A stretch of DNA of 64,000 bases from Sapria himalayana (GCA_029783825.1 JAREIK010000385.1:2834501-2898500), one strand, 5' to 3'; shown: positions 23,383 through 36,930, counted from the stretch's first letter. Program-made: numbers and translations. The notes: generated from the sequence alone by a model not told the origin.

Positions 23383-24965
23383 CAAGCACACACACAGAAG
23401 AAACACACCCGAACCCAAAGATATGAATGAAATATTATGTACATAAAAAATTCAGCTTGAAAACTCATGTTGGGGGAGAAGGGAGTGAAGTTGAAATCGA
23501 TAAGCATGCATTAGAAGATTAAATCAATTAAAACTATAAGATGATGGATCACAATGGTGGTAAATGGATATAGGTAGTGTAATATATCTATATTTAATGA
23601 ATTTTAAGGGCTAGAAATGGGAAAATTAATTACTTTGTCGATAAGTTTGTGCCTGACAATTAACCATCCGCAAAATTTGACTACATTTTTTGGGAAAACA
23701 ACATATTAATTGATTTTTATTGGAAAATGTGAAGATTTGAGAGTTCGAGTGATTCGGTGAGAAGGGACACTACCACACATTTGTTTTACATAATCTTCTT
23801 TCGCATTCTAATTAACATTATTATTATCCTTAAATCTTGATGGTACATTAATGAACATGGATGAAAAGATGTTATTAATTGTTTTTTTTTTCTTTATTTT
23901 TTGTTTTTTTTTTAAATATTGATTTACACTCCTAGAATTTTCTAAAATGTTTTTTTAGCATATATATATATATATATAATGATTTTTATTTTTTACTTTT
24001 TGAAAATGTTTCATTTTTCACACACACAATACACATAGATACACACACACACACACACACGCACGCACACACACACAAGATACACCATAATGCTAGGTGT
24101 CTAGGTACAAATAAATTGGGCACAACATAGGTGAGCTAAAATCATCATTATGGATTGAAATCATAATGTTGGTTAGTATTTTTTGTACCCAATGGCTCCG
24201 TTAAATTAATATAAAGGCAGGTAGAATTTTTAACTATAATATTATTCTAATGTTGGCACAAATTTTTTTTTTTTTTTTACAATTTGATGATGAAAATGAG
24301 TTTTTCGTTGTTTGAGATAGAATATGATCATCCATAATTATATTCAAGGATATTATTCCAAAAATAATTACTTGTGATAATTAATTATCATAAAAATTAT
24401 GTGATAGAATGTCTCAATGACACATAAAACAAATATCATGGATATATCTATAGTCGAGTTATCCTAAACTATTTCATGACTGGACTGAGAAATACTTAAT
24501 GTATGATGAATATCAAGAATCAATTAAATACATGATACATTTGAAAAGATATGACCTTTCAAGAGAAAGATTTGTGAGGAAGTATCGCAGTATCCATTAT
24601 CTTCCATGCATGTAAATTTGGATCAAGAAATCAAATGGTTTGATGGTAATTATTATGATTTAGACACATTTTCATCATTGTATCCATAATTCTTTAGAGA
24701 TACCCTAGCAATGGGGGTAACCTCACAAATAATAAATGGGACAAAAACTCTTCTAGGCAATGACTATACTCTGTCAGATAAAATTTCACTAGTACATACA
24801 TATTTCATTAGGTCTTCGAAATAACTTTGTCATCGTGGTGATCTTGTTGAATAAATATTTGGGTTGAGAAAAATATTTTACCATAATACATACATACATA
24901 CATTCATACATAAATACATATATACATGTGTGTGTGTGACTAAAAATATGGTAGTTGGAATGGAA
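23383..24965. other. Upstream region of the EPFL gene and AT-rich spacer
   Basis: Contains (TA)n at 23959-23979 and a (CA)n array around 24020-24077. No other gene seen. The EPFL promoter is expected in the first few hundred bases, but beyond the TATA box I assign no sites. Confidence 0.5.
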
Positions 24966-24969
24966 AAGG

Positions 24970-25165
24970 TCCAAGCCACCAAACCTTGAGGACACGAGTT
25001 TGATTTCCAAGGATGCCATATATGCATACCAAATTATCTTTGTCAATCCCTTTATTCATATTATTGAGATGAGACTCTTATCTGCTCTGACCCCCAAACT
25101 CTAAGGCTCATATGAGCTGAGGAATAATATGAGATTTGGGGATGGAGAGAGGAGAAAGGATAAAA
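24970..25165 (+). repeat. Dispersed repeat family B, copy 1
   Basis: Shares with 27105-27297 the blocks gagtttgatttccaaggat, ttgagatgagactcttatct, taaggctcatatgagctgag and aataatatgagatttgg. Non-coding. The order and spacing of blocks are the same in both copies. Confidence 0.65.
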
Positions 25166-27104
25166 AAAATACATACATGTGTGTTTGTGTGTGTATGTAT
25201 ATATGTGTGTTTGTTTGTTTGATTGGATCATAAATTTATGTATTCACCATTAATTTATATTTTATTAGAGAAATTGTGAACAATTATTTTTTAAAACAAT
25301 ATGAATAATTATTCTAAATTAATGAATTTTTTAATTAAACCACATTTAAAAAAGACAAAAAAATGAAATTATATTCCAAAAATTTAAGTTGATAAACAAA
25401 ATGACAAAAAACATGAACATACATGGCAAATCATTTCTCAATGGTAATGTACTACTCTAGGATAAGACTATTTTGAGAAAATTCTCACTCAAATATTGAA
25501 AAAGTTTTTATTTTTTAGTTTCTTAACTGGTATCTCAAACTTAAAATAAAAAACTTGTGCTCAAGTATCTATTTCTTTATTTTTATATGATGATCCTTAC
25601 TTTTCCATTTGAAATTATCAATTTCATTCTCAAAATATTTGACCATAATTCTCTTTTAAATATTCAAATTATAGAAATGGGCAAGGATCTAAGCCATTAC
25701 AAAAGCTAACTCTTGGTGGAGGATTGCCCATCCCCAATATTTGTTGGGTATTTAAACTTTTTCTTATACCATCCTCCAAACCAAACTCATATTATCCCTT
25801 GGTCCATATATGGGCCATGAGCCCCCATGGTCGGAGTAGGTAAAGCTCACATCCCTATTATATGAAAGGCAATTTAGTAAGTACCATGAGAAAATATATC
25901 TAGTATTCCTAGGGATTAAACTCGTATCTCCAGGATTAGAGCATCTATGCTCTTTTATGATTCAAACCAGCATGATGTTTGTTGTTGGGTAATGTAATTA
26001 ATTATAAATTTAACTAAAATATGTACTAAAACTTTTGATATAATTTAGTTGAGATGGATTATGAATACAACTATCATTATCATTCTTGTTTACTTGGTCA
26101 AAAAAAAAAATTTGATTATCAGTCCCTTGATGTTAACAAAATCTAATTAAGAAGATAGTGTAATAAAGATTGGCAAACATATTTACATTAAGCTTACTCA
26201 CTAATAATTCTTTGTAACTACTTAGTGAAATAATAGATATTGTATTTTTATAAAATTATTAAACTTGTAGTAACTTATGCCTTTTTTTTTATTGTTTTTT
26301 TATTACTAGGTGGGACCTCGGCCCAATTAGGCTATGGACCAACACTTGGACCTTGAAGAAGAGCATGATAATCCCATTCTAGTGGTAGGTGGTAGCAAGT
26401 GGGGATTGAATCTGCAACCAAAAGGTTACACATTTTTCAGCCCACCAATCCCACTAACATGACATTGTTGTTATAGCAACTTATGATTTGATCACTAGAC
26501 ACACAAATTTATCCAATTCACTTGAAGGTCAATACTTGAAAAAATTTTCTAGTCTGCTTCAATTCCATTCTCCAGTCCTTTCACACCCACAAACTTGGTG
26601 TATAACTCATTACACTAATTTTTCTACCCTTTTTTTATTGAAACCATCACATATAATTATGTATGGTCAAAACATAATATTTTTGAAACAAAAAAAAAAA
26701 ACAGAAAAAAATTGAAAGTAGTAAGGTAATGTAATTGCATTAAATTAAAATTGTTCGATTAATTTCATTGACATGGATGAATATACCTCATCCTGGATAA
26801 GAATATCAATTTCATTGACTAATGACCAACAAATGATCTTAGTAGATGACAAGATTGTAGACAAAATGAAACATAAAAGAAATAAACTCACCTTTGATAA
26901 TCACATTCTAAGTATTTGCATTTTTTTTTTCTATTTGAAGATGTAATACAAAAATGGTTGCATATTATTGATAACTTTTTTCAAGCACATTAATGACTAA
27001 GTAGTGACCCATTTGTCCCACCACCTTGTCCATGGACACATCACCCACATGATGGTAATTTATAATTATTTGTAGACAAAAGTGTCCATGAGCACCCTAG
27101 GGTA
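25166..27104. other. AT-rich spacer
   Basis: No gene that I can support. Fragments near 25930 (attaaactcgtatctccagg) and 26400 (gggattgaatctgcaacc) resemble the B box of tRNA genes and may be relics of tRNA-derived repeats. Confidence 0.45.
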
Positions 27105-27297
27105 AGATGATGGATGCTCTTATCCTTAGGTCATGAGTTTGATCTCCAAGGATATCAGATATTATTCTTAGGGTATTAGTTTGCTCTATTATGTTGTTGG
27201 GATGAGAGTCTTACTTATTTTGATCTTGGGTCTCTGATGCCCATACATGAACTGAGAGATAATATGAGCTGAGTTTGAGAGAGAATGGGAAGAGTAA
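27105..27297 (+). repeat. Dispersed repeat family B, copy 2
   Basis: Matches 24970-25165: gagtttgatctccaaggat, ttgggatgagagtcttact, gatgcccatacatgaactgag, agataatatgagctgag. Confidence 0.65.
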
Positions 27298-28430
27298 AAT
27301 AAATTAATTCAAAAGTAAATTGCACTATATGTAAAATTTCAAAATAAAGTAATTCTTTCCTTTTTTTTTCTTCATATTGAAGAATCAATTATTATTAATA
27401 TATTAGTTACAATTTATTTTCATATAGAATGTTATGGAAGAATACATAAACAATGAATTAACATGGTCAAATTAAAATATATAAATAATTGGCACTCAAA
27501 AATTATGGACAAAAAATTTATATTTTTCATCTATAAATATTGAAATATAATTATTATAAATATTAAAAAAAATAAAAAAAAAATTATAATTAAAAATGTA
27601 CCAACTACAAAATATAAAAAATTTATAAATAATAAATTTTTTAAAAAAATAAAAATGATAAAAGATATAAAAATGTTTTTTTTCATATAAAAATGCTAAA
27701 AATATAAATATATGTATTAGGTAGGATAGATATAGAAAGGTATCAGATTAAGATCATGAAGCATATGTTGCTCCAATGATTTGCTACCAGAACTAAAATA
27801 TATTTTTGGAAATCTTTCTTTACTATTTACTAGTTAATGTGATTTATTCTCCAATAAAAGTTCTTGATGATAGTTTTATTGTAACTTATATTTTTAGTCG
27901 TTTATATTTTCTAATTAAATGGCCATTACAAAGCAATTATAGATTTTTTATATATCATATTTTATTTCTTATGTTATGTTAGGTTACTCTTTACTATAAG
28001 TTAGGCTTGTAAATAACCATTTATTAACTAACATGATAAACATTAATAAATGAGAAAGATATTTATAATCCACAATAATATATAACATGCAATTTAAAAA
28101 ATCTCATTTTATTATATCAAAAGTCAATATCTAGTTTTTCATGAATTTCTTTATTTATCTTCCATTAGGCATAAATCAATTGTCTTTTAAGTGTGTAACG
28201 ATGAGTAATTAATAAACTTAATACTATTAATAACAATTCCATATACAATCATAATGAAAAATTATAAAGAGTGAGTATAAATGATCACATATTACATGTG
28301 TTGGGTGAAGTTCCTGATCGCTCAAGTTGTACTATGCACCTTTTCTTGAACTTATATAGAAAAAGTTCTCATATTTAGTTTCCATCATCCAGTTTCAAGT
28401 GATAATAACTTGTATTATATATTGTTTATT
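27298..28430. other. AT-rich spacer left of copia element C
   Basis: No gene seen. 28290-28430 may be LTR-like (it holds a tatatag TATA-like motif near 28352), but this is not supported by a partner copy. Confidence 0.4.
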
Positions 28431-28939
28431 TCATTATATTTTTTGTTTTAGAATGTTCTAATTTAAATTATTATTATGAGTTTTATTTTCATGACAATAA
28501 TATCATAAACAAGATTTAAGACATTAACCTTTGTGATTAATGCATGTCTAAAAAACTATTATTAAAAGGATGATAAAAGCCTGCATGATAGTGAATCTTA
28601 AGAGGCATCATTGTGATCCTTTCACTTACTTGTAAGTCTTTTTTGGTGTATTTAACACATATATTTACAATTATTCAGATTTAATATTCGCTATAAAAGT
28701 AAGTGATGAAAAGAAAATTTTAAATAGTTGATGAATAAAAAAAAGGATTAAATTTAGGATATGGTAAAGAATGATTAAATTTTATCTTAAGGAAAAAAAA
28801 TTATCTAGAAGTAATTGATGAGGTTGAGGTAGTAGTTGTTGTAGATGGTTGTGATGATGATGATGATGTTGTTGTTGTTGTTGGGATAATAGAAGTTGAG
28901 GCATGTAGGCTTGAAGAGAAGGCATACTCTACAATTTAT

Positions 28940-29254
28940 TTGAGTCTAATTAATGAGGTGATAGCTGAGGTGGCAGACAAGGAAACTAATGCAGGCTTGT
29001 GGCTTAAGCTGGAATTGCTATATATGATAAAGTCGCTCACGAAAAAGCTTCTTTTAAAAAGGAGACTCTTCACATTGAGGATGCAGGAAGGAACTCCATT
29101 AAACAAGTACTTGGATGATTTGAACAACATCCTTATATACCTGAAGCATGTAGAGGCCGAGGTGGAAGATGAGGATGTAACACTTCAACTACTATTCTTT
29201 TTTCCAGCTTCATATGGAACCATTGATAGTTGGAAAAGATTAAATTTATTCTGA
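28940..29254 (+). pseudogene. Copia element C gag fragment
   Basis: The 104-codon frame is clear Gag (UBN2 type): LINEVIAEVADKETNAGLWL, then KLELLYMIKSLTKKLLLKR, LFTLRMQEGTPLNKYLDDLN and VEDEDVTLQLLFFFPASYGT. This is the best preserved part of the element. The frame closes at TGA just past the conserved SLPPSY-like block, where a live Gag would continue to the zinc knuckle (here seen as YHCCK...GC.KTKCPKK near 29420-29470, with stops). Confidence 0.8.
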
Positions 29255-29589
29255 ATGATGTTTGGTATGCTTTACACTCCAAATAAATAAGGCAAGACAA
29301 TTGTTCTACGGCTTGAGCGGCAGGCTACAGGATTGGTGGTGATGAATAGGAGGCCCCAACTTGTTTCATTCAAGAAAAAGGAAAAAAAGATTTAGAAAAT
29401 GTCAAAGGAGGGTGACACCTATCACTGCTGCAAGTAGAAAGGATGTTAGAAAACTAAATGCCCAAAAAAGAAGATGAGACCTAATTAGCCAGGTCAGCCT
29501 GTTCACCCACTTATTGCTATTGTAGCATGTGATGTCTTGGATGAAGATGACCTCGGGTTAGTCACATCTGCTACTATTGCAAAGTCTGA

Positions 29590-30650
29590 CTCCTAGATCT
29601 TAGACAATTGTGCTTCCTTTCACATCACTATACATTTGGAATAGTTCAGTAAATATGATATGAAAAAGCTGGTCATGCTATTGTGGGCAAAAACCCATGT
29701 AAAGTTTTTGGAGTCGGCATAAACAAGCTAAGGACATATGATGGTTGGATCATCACTCTATCAGATGTAAGACATGATTTATAAATGACTGAATCTAATC
29801 TTTCTCAATGTTCTAGATGGTCAAGGATATACCTTTAGTGGCCGCAAAAGAATTCTAAATGTTCATCGAAGAGATGACAACACAATGAAATGCCAGAAGA
29901 GTGGAATATAATACACACTAATGAGTTCCATGGTGATAGGGGCTACTGTTTCCACATCTAGAGAGCCAACATCTAAAGTTGAAAATGATCTTACTAGATT
30001 ATGGCACATGTAGCTCACACATATGGGTGAGAAAGTTATGAAAATACTTTCCAATCTTATCCTTCTTGTTGGTCATAAAATTATTTAATTGAATTTCTAT
30101 GATCATTATGTTTTTAGTAGAAAACAAAGAAGTAAGTTTGGTAAAGCTATACACTGCATAAAAAGCACTTTGGATTATATCCATGATGAGTGTGGGGCCC
30201 TTCAAGGATCACATCACTTGGTGGTGCCCAATTTTATTTATGTCTCGTAGATGATTACTTCAGGATATTATGGGTATTCATGATAAAATATAAATCTGAA
30301 ACTTTTAGAAAGTTTAAGTAGTTGGTTAGCTGAATAGAAAACCAAATACTTAAGAAGGTTAAACTGATATGAATAGACAATGGTTTAGAATTCTGTTCAT
30401 CTAAATTTGAGGAATTTTGCAAAGATAAAGGTATAACTTGACATAAAATAATTAGGGACACTCCTCAGCAAAATGTTATTGCTGAAAGAATAAATTAATC
30501 TTTTTTAGAGAGAATTAGAAGTATGCTCTCTCAATCAGGCTTAAGCAAAAAGTTTTGGGCTTCAATTGTTAATACAATATGTCATTTGATATTTAGATCA
30601 CCACATAGAAGAATTGATTATAAAATTTTATTTTAAGTACGGTCTAGTAA
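29590..30650 (+). pseudogene. Copia element C protease and integrase remnants
   Basis: Protease: ILDNCASFHITIH near 29597-29635, where the family has LDSGASxHM, so the catalytic DSG is changed to DNC. Linker: GVGINKLRTYDGWIITLSDV (29711-29770). Integrase: DNGLEFCSSKFEEFCKDKGI (30379-30438), DTPQQNVIAERIN (30459-30497) and RIRSMLSQSGLSKKFW (30511-30558), the second catalytic Asp and the catalytic Glu region of the DDE core. Confidence 0.75.
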
Positions 30651-31189
30651 ACCTATAGATTATTCCACTCTAAAAGTGTTCAGTCGTATTGTCTACTATC
30701 ATGTAAATGGAGTTAAACTTAAATCTCATGCAAAAAAAATGAACATTTGTAGGATATGGTTATAGAATCAAGGGATTCCATATCTAGTCACTATTTGAAA
30801 GAAGAGTAATCCTCTCTATGAGTGTTACCTTTGATGAAAGTATCATCCTAAAACAAGTAACTATTCTTATCCAGTCATCTGAAGTTTCTCAATCTAAAAT
30901 CTAATTCTATGGCTACATGAAGAATGTCTTAATTTGTCTTTAGAAAATCAACAGCTAATCATGAATATGATCTGAGTCTATTTCTGAACTTGATCTTGAA
31001 TATGCACCTAAAGTATCTATTCCCTACAATATTGCTAGGGATAGACCTAGGAGGATAAATGCTTTGAGATTCAGCTTTGAGATTCAGCTTTGATGAATTT
31101 GTATGAGTTGTCATACAAGTTGCCAAAGAAATTGATATTCCTGAACCATCCTCCTTAAAGGATGCTATTAAATGTCTTGAATCTGAGTC

Positions 31190-32430
31190 ATGATTAGTTG
31201 TCATAAATGAAGAGATTGAATCTATTCGTAAGAATGGTACATGGGTTGTGTACCTAAACAAAAGGGTATAAAATTCACAGCACGTCTAGTTGCACGAGGG
31301 TTCAATCAAAAAGAGGGTACTAATTATAATGAGATATTCTCTCATGTAGTTGAACATACCTCAATAAGGGTGCTTCTAGTATTAGTGGCACATCAGGATC
31401 TTAAATTTGAGCAACTAGATATCAAAACTACTTTCCTTCATGGAGATCTAGATAAAAATATTTATATGAGTTAGTATGTTGGTTTTGAGGTATCAAGTGA
31501 AGAACCCTATGTGTGCAAGCTTCTAAAGTCACTCTTTGGACTTAAATAGTCTCCTTGTCTGTAGTACAAGAAATTTAACTATTTCATAACTAGACATGAA
31601 TATAATAGATGTGATCATGATTATTGCATTTATTTTAGAAGGCTAAAGGATTAGTCATATATCTACTTACTATTGTGTGTAGATGACATCCTTTATCAAT
31701 GCTAGAAATAAATCTGACATTCCTGAACTAAAGAATCTTCCCAATTTCTAAATTTGATATGAAAAATTTGGGAGGGAAAAAAAAATTCTAGGCATGGAAT
31801 AGAAATATCCAAAGATAGAACAAAAATAAAATTATTCTTATTACAAATACAATATATTCAAAAAATTTAATCTAGATTTGGAATGGTTACTTGTAAGCCT
31901 ATGGCCATGCCATATGCTTCCAACCTCCATCTATTATTGGAATTATATCCTCAATCTGAACCTAATAAGGAATAAATATCTAAGGTTCCTTATTCCGATA
32001 CTATCAGGAGCCTCATGTATCTCATGGTGTTCACACAACTTATTATTGATCATGCAGTGAATGTAGTGAGCAAGTTTATGATAAAATATGGTCAAGTGCA
32101 CTGAAAAGTTATAATGAGGATACTTAGGTACCTCAGGGGGACATCAAATATAGGTCAGATATTTGGTAATGAATCTGAACTCATACTAGCTAAATATTCT
32201 GATTCTGACTATGTATGAGATATTGATAGTAGATGGTCTATGACTAGTTATATCTTCACTATATCATGTGAGGACAAGGCACATTGATGTGTTGTATCAT
32301 TTCTTTCGATCTGAGAAGAGGATTCTAGTGAAGAAGATTGGAACCTCTAATAATCCAACTAACATATTTACCGATCTGGATAAGTTAAGATACTATATTG
32401 ACTTATTAAACAAATCAAATCAGCTGTAAT
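31190..32430 (+). pseudogene. Copia element C reverse transcriptase / RNase H remnants
   Basis: The 77-codon frame at 31241-31474 carries FTARLVARGFNQKEGTNY, NEIFSHVVEHTSIRVLL and LDIKTTFLHGDLDKNIYMS, the N-terminal blocks of copia RT. Later pieces include the CDHDYCIYF-like segment (about 31613), YLLLCVDDI near 31670, where the active-site region is shifted by an indel, and AKYSDSDY (about 32190), the first RNase H block. Confidence 0.75.
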
Positions 32431-32974
32431 CCTATTTGGACTAATCATTTATAGCTAGTACTTTTCTAATTGTATACAAAATAACTTAAGGTAGAGATTG
32501 TAGTATATAATTTGTTTTATTATCTATTTTCATAACCCTTTATTTTGTTTTTGTATTTTATTTATAGGTGTGGGTATTAATATGTTACATTTGAGAGATT
32601 GGATACATGGAATTAAGATAATAATGGGGGTCCTTCTGCCCAATCAATTGGACAAAAAAAGTTTTGAAACATGACTTTGTCCACTAAGGGGATTCGACCC
32701 ATTCTTTTTTATTTAAAACTTAAATTGTTCTATATATATATATAATCATGAGTGTGCACTCTATTCTTCTTCTTTCTCTCAATTTTGTACTAAAACATTC
32801 AGGGTTAATAAATCTATAAGTACTATGTACTTTTTCTGGTGGACGTAGTTAGTCATATTGAATGATCAATGAACCACATTAAAATTGGTGTCTATTGTGG
32901 TTATGTTATGTTCTGCACAATCCATTGATGTTATGTTTCAACATATTCACTTATATACATAGATAGAAATTCTA

Positions 32975-34490
32975 ACATGGGTCATAAACCTACTAGTTTT
33001 TCGGAGGTCATGAAGGATATTAGTTGGAGGAAAGCTATGAAAGAAGAAATTAATGCACTTGAATAGAATGAAACCTAGACATTAGATAAATTTTCATCAT
33101 GAAAGAAAGCTATAGAGTGTAGACAAGGACTACAAGTTGAATAATAACTTTGATGGGTCCGTTGAGAGATTGAAAGGAAGATAAGTAATTTTTTGGTAAT
33201 CAATAAATTATATGGATAGATTTTAATGAGGCATTTGCTATTATAAATAAAATGGTAATAGTAATAATGTTCTTGGCAGTGGCAATAACTCATAACTAGC
33301 AACCATACTATTTTGACGTACATAATGCAATACTCCATGGTGATGTGGAGGAAGAAATATACATGTAGTTTTCTCCTAGGTTTGAGTCTCCTAATCTAAT
33401 AAAGGTATATCACCTCCAAAAATCATTGTATGGATTGCTACAAGATCTTAAAATTGATTTCTTAGGATTTTCTACTACTTTGAAATAATTTGGTTTTACT
33501 CATTCTTATGCAGGTTACTCTTTATTTAGATATGTAAGGGTAATATAACTTTATATGTCCATATCTATGTGGATGATCTAATTCTAATTGGTTCCTTTCA
33601 TATTACTATTATACATTTTAAGAAGTATCTCAATGCATGCTTCCATATGAAGGACTTGTGCATTCTAAAATATTTTCTTCGTAGGTCACTCATGAGGAAG
33701 AAGGCATATTTCTCTCTCAACAGAAATATGCCCTAGATATTGTAAGTGAACATGGTTTGCTAGGGGTATGATCTCTTTTGATTCTAATAGAACAAAACCA
33801 CCACTTGGATCTTGATGATGGAGAAGAGTTTTTCGACACTGAACAATTTTTATGCCTCATTGAAAGGCTTATTACTTGACTATTACTCAATTAGAATTAT
33901 ACTATTTAATCTATGTTTTGATTCAATTTATAGGATGCCCACAAATTGAGCATTAGCAGGATGCTCTTTATATTTTCAAGTATTTGGAGGGTAGTATGAG
34001 ATAATGTATATTATTGCGTGGAGAAATAATTCGCAACTATATGCCTTTTGTGATAGTGATAAGCATATTTGTCAATTGACTCTGCAATCATTGATTGGTT
34101 ATTTTGTGTTACATGGCTCTTCACTTATCTCTTAAAAAATGAAAAGGCAATTAATTATTTCTTGATTAACTGTGGAGGCCAAATACTGATCTTTAGCAAA
34201 TTGAAGTGGTTCAAATTATTTTTAATGTTTCTTTCTATTGAATACAAACATATGATGTAATTGTATTGTGATAGTCAAGCTACTCTACATATTTCTAGAC
34301 TTCATTTGTCATTTTGTTTGAGAAAAAATCCAAGCTGCCAGTATACTGACCTCACACATTTGCATGGGAAATTAGTTAGCATATATTTTTATAAAAGATC
34401 TTGGCAAATCACAATTTCTTTTCCTTCTTCACAAGTTGGGCATTCGAGATCTTCATGCTCAAGCTTGAGGGGGAATATTACGTTGTTTTA
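32975..34490 (+). pseudogene. Copia element D: RT and RNase H fragment
   Basis: A second copia with different sequence begins abruptly after element C. PTSFSEVMKDISWRKAMKEE (32989-33048) starts the RT. Further blocks are VYHLQKSLYGLLQD-like (about 33400-33445), HIYVDDLILIGSF (about 33560-33600), FLSQQKYALDIVSEHGLLG (about 33713-33769), SDKHICQLTLQSLIGYF (34057-34107) and LGIRDLHAQA (34437-34466). It ends in a purine tract ttgagggggaatatta, a typical PPT/LTR junction. Gag, protease and integrase are absent. Stops are frequent. Confidence 0.7.
34466..34482 (+). other. Polypurine tract and 3' LTR start of copia element D
   Basis: gcttgagggggaatatta directly follows the RNase H C-terminus. Plant copia elements typically read GAGGGGGAGTGTTA here, with TGTTA opening the LTR; here TG has become TA. 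Confidence 0.55.
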
Positions 34491-36260
34491 ATTGTTAGAT
34501 TTCAACACCACACTTATAAGTCATGACATTCATATATCACAATGTTATCTCTCATGGTCACAACATGAACATGCACAAGTATTTTTTTTTTGTTATACTG
34601 CTCAATTTTATTGGTTAGATAGTGTTCCAAAAACTCATTAACAAGAATATCATATCAATAAAGATTCACAAGTATATGGGTCATACAAGTAGTAAAGAGA
34701 ACTTTTGTCCATATATCAATCTCATATGACTTATATCAGCAGTTCGATCAACCAACAATGAGATAAACTAATTCTAATAGATGAAATAATTAGGGATTTC
34801 AGTATGGCTCTTAGATCTTAAGATTTGTCCACTTAATTCATATAATACATATTCAAAATAATTTGATTTATGTTAAGTATGGATATAGAACAAAGGTTGG
34901 ATATTTGTGATAAAACTCATTTGTCCTAATGATATATAAGGTGGTTATCATCATTGAGCTCATTTCAAGGTTGGATATTTGTGATAATACCCATTTGCCC
35001 TTATAGTTATCCCTTATAGTTGTTCCTTCAATACTTTATCATTGAGTCAAAAATTATTTTTACTTGGGGGTCATTAATAAGTCTATTATCATTTAGGCAA
35101 CTTGTCAACTACTCTTAGTAGTTACTTCATATGTATGTTTTTATTTATCAGTCTTAGGTGTCATAAATATCAAAAACTAATGTAGTTTAGAAATATCTAT
35201 ACTTTTGACTTCATAAGCATTATACTCACAAAAATAACATATACTTCCATCGGATATCACTAGTAATAACCATATAAATGAAAGTAACTCAAAAGATTAT
35301 CACCACTTCATGAGTGACAACTGCTCACGCATATCTTGTGGAATTCCTATCATCATTCTTCATAGTGATAATGTGACTCACCCGTTAAAGGTAAGACTCG
35401 TAGAAAAATATTCTATCAAATATCTGTATCAATCATGAACTAATTCTTCTGAAACATATATAATGGTATGGAATATAAAATATTTTATGTTTTTGGCTTC
35501 ATGAGCATTATACTTGTAATAATTAACCTACCTTTAATTTTGGGTTTTAACATATAGGTTGTCTCATGTATTATGGTCAAAAGAGTTATCACTTTCTTCC
35601 TATCATATGCACAAGTGAGCCTCATGGTTTACATACTATCGTCTGCTATGACAATATGCACAACCTAATAATAGTCAAAATTCTAATTCTAATTCTAATT
35701 CTAATTCAATTTAATTAATATTTCTATTAATTTCCATTCTATAACATAATCAAATATATCAATTAATTAAAAAAACTATTTATACATCATATCAATCATA
35801 ATTACATAAATCCTAGAAATCTAATGTACAAACACTAATCCTATGTAATTTTAGCATATTTCTATAATCCACCCTAAATAGGGGTGCTTTGAGAGTACTT
35901 CCTCTAACTCTATGGTTTAGCTTTTATCTTGCATCCTTTATTTTCTCATGGATCTCCTAGGGAGTGAAAAAATCACTCACTAAGGTTGTAGCTGTGCTTT
36001 ACATTGGTCTAGAAGAGTGGAGAAGAAGAAGCTCAGAATTAAGGATTTTTGCCTCTCATCTTTTTGCTTTTATACTTTGTAAGTTTGAGATTTATTAAAG
36101 TAGAAAGATATGGTTTTGAGAAGATATAATAATTTTTTTTGTCCATTTAGCTCTAGGTTGTCGCTCTAGGAAATTGCAGGTGCTTTGAATGTCTCCTAAT
36201 CTTTCTTTTACATAATGTTCTGACACTAGAATGTGTATGCAACATGTGCATTTTAACTCT
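34491..36260. other. Spacer, possibly with the eroded LTR of element D
   Basis: No gene seen. Two small repeats: ggttggatatttgtgataa at 34893 and again at 34973 (80 bp apart), and a (ATTCTA)n hexanucleotide run at 35679-35706. Confidence 0.5.
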
Positions 36261-36271
36261 ATAACACAAAG

Positions 36272-36930
36272 TCATAGCTTTATGAATAAGTCATGACTTT
36301 ATCCTTTTTTTATATCAAATGGTAATGGTACTAAGAAGTAATCATAGCTTTACATTTGGTCTCATTGAATCAAAAAATAGATGTGGTGTTGAAAATAATC
36401 ATAGCTTCATCCTTGGTCTTTCTTCTAAATCATATTGTCATGATATTGGAAAGTCACTGTGAATTTGGCCTTGGTCTTTCTTACCCAATCAAATGATAAT
36501 GACATTGGGAAAGACCATGGCTTTTTCCTTAGTCATTCTGATTAATCTTGTGGCATTAAAAATGACCCCGACTTTGACCTTTGTCTTTCTTGTCGATCAA
36601 ATAGTTATGACTACTAGGAAATGACCATGGTTTTGTTAATTAACCCATACATTCAAGTTATAACTTTTCCTTTTTATTGAGGGCAAGAGTCGTAGTCTTG
36701 GAAGTAGCATTGCTAGAGTTAAGCTCTCTATAAAATTATATCTCCAAAAGTCATGACTTTGGATAATTGTTATGAGTTTGGCCTGAGTATTTTTTTCTCT
36801 ATAATTTTTTGTATCCCAAAAATCATGACTTTGAGAAAAGGTCATAGTTTTGACTTTACAATACAAAGTCTTGGTAAAAAGATGTTTGAGATGCTAGGAA
36901 ATAACCATAACTTTTAGTATTTGTGAGATA
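36272..36930. repeat. Diverged minisatellite, unit about 55 bp
   Basis: Units open with tcat(a/g)(g/a)ctt or acca(t)ggctt and carry ccttggtctttctt...aatcaaatg.taatgacattgg. Unit starts at 36291, 36342, 36399, 36453, 36513, 36564 and 36623 give spacings of 51, 57, 54, 60, 51 and 59 bp. Looser copies of catgactttg continue to about 36930. No coding frame persists across it. Confidence 0.75.

Larger units (their letters stand above)
28430..32930 (+). mobile_element. Decayed Ty1/copia element C
   Basis: Copia domains follow in order on the plus strand: Gag 28920-29260, zinc-knuckle remnant near 29425, protease near 29600, integrase 29990-30650, RT 31190-31700, RNase H to 32400. A purine-rich tract aaggtagaga (32488-32497) follows, then TGTAGTATATAA as the likely 3' LTR start (about 32499). 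The LTR contains tatatatataat and a ggacgtagttagtc...gaaccac segment typical of plant copia LTRs. Its left end resembles 10590-10900 of copia element A. Many stops and frame shifts make it inactive. Confidence 0.75.

Noticed and set aside
36272..36930. Regularly spaced repeats that could suggest a CRISPR-like array
   Set aside because: Plant nuclear context, whole units diverge with no constant repeat and unique spacer structure; it is a minisatellite.
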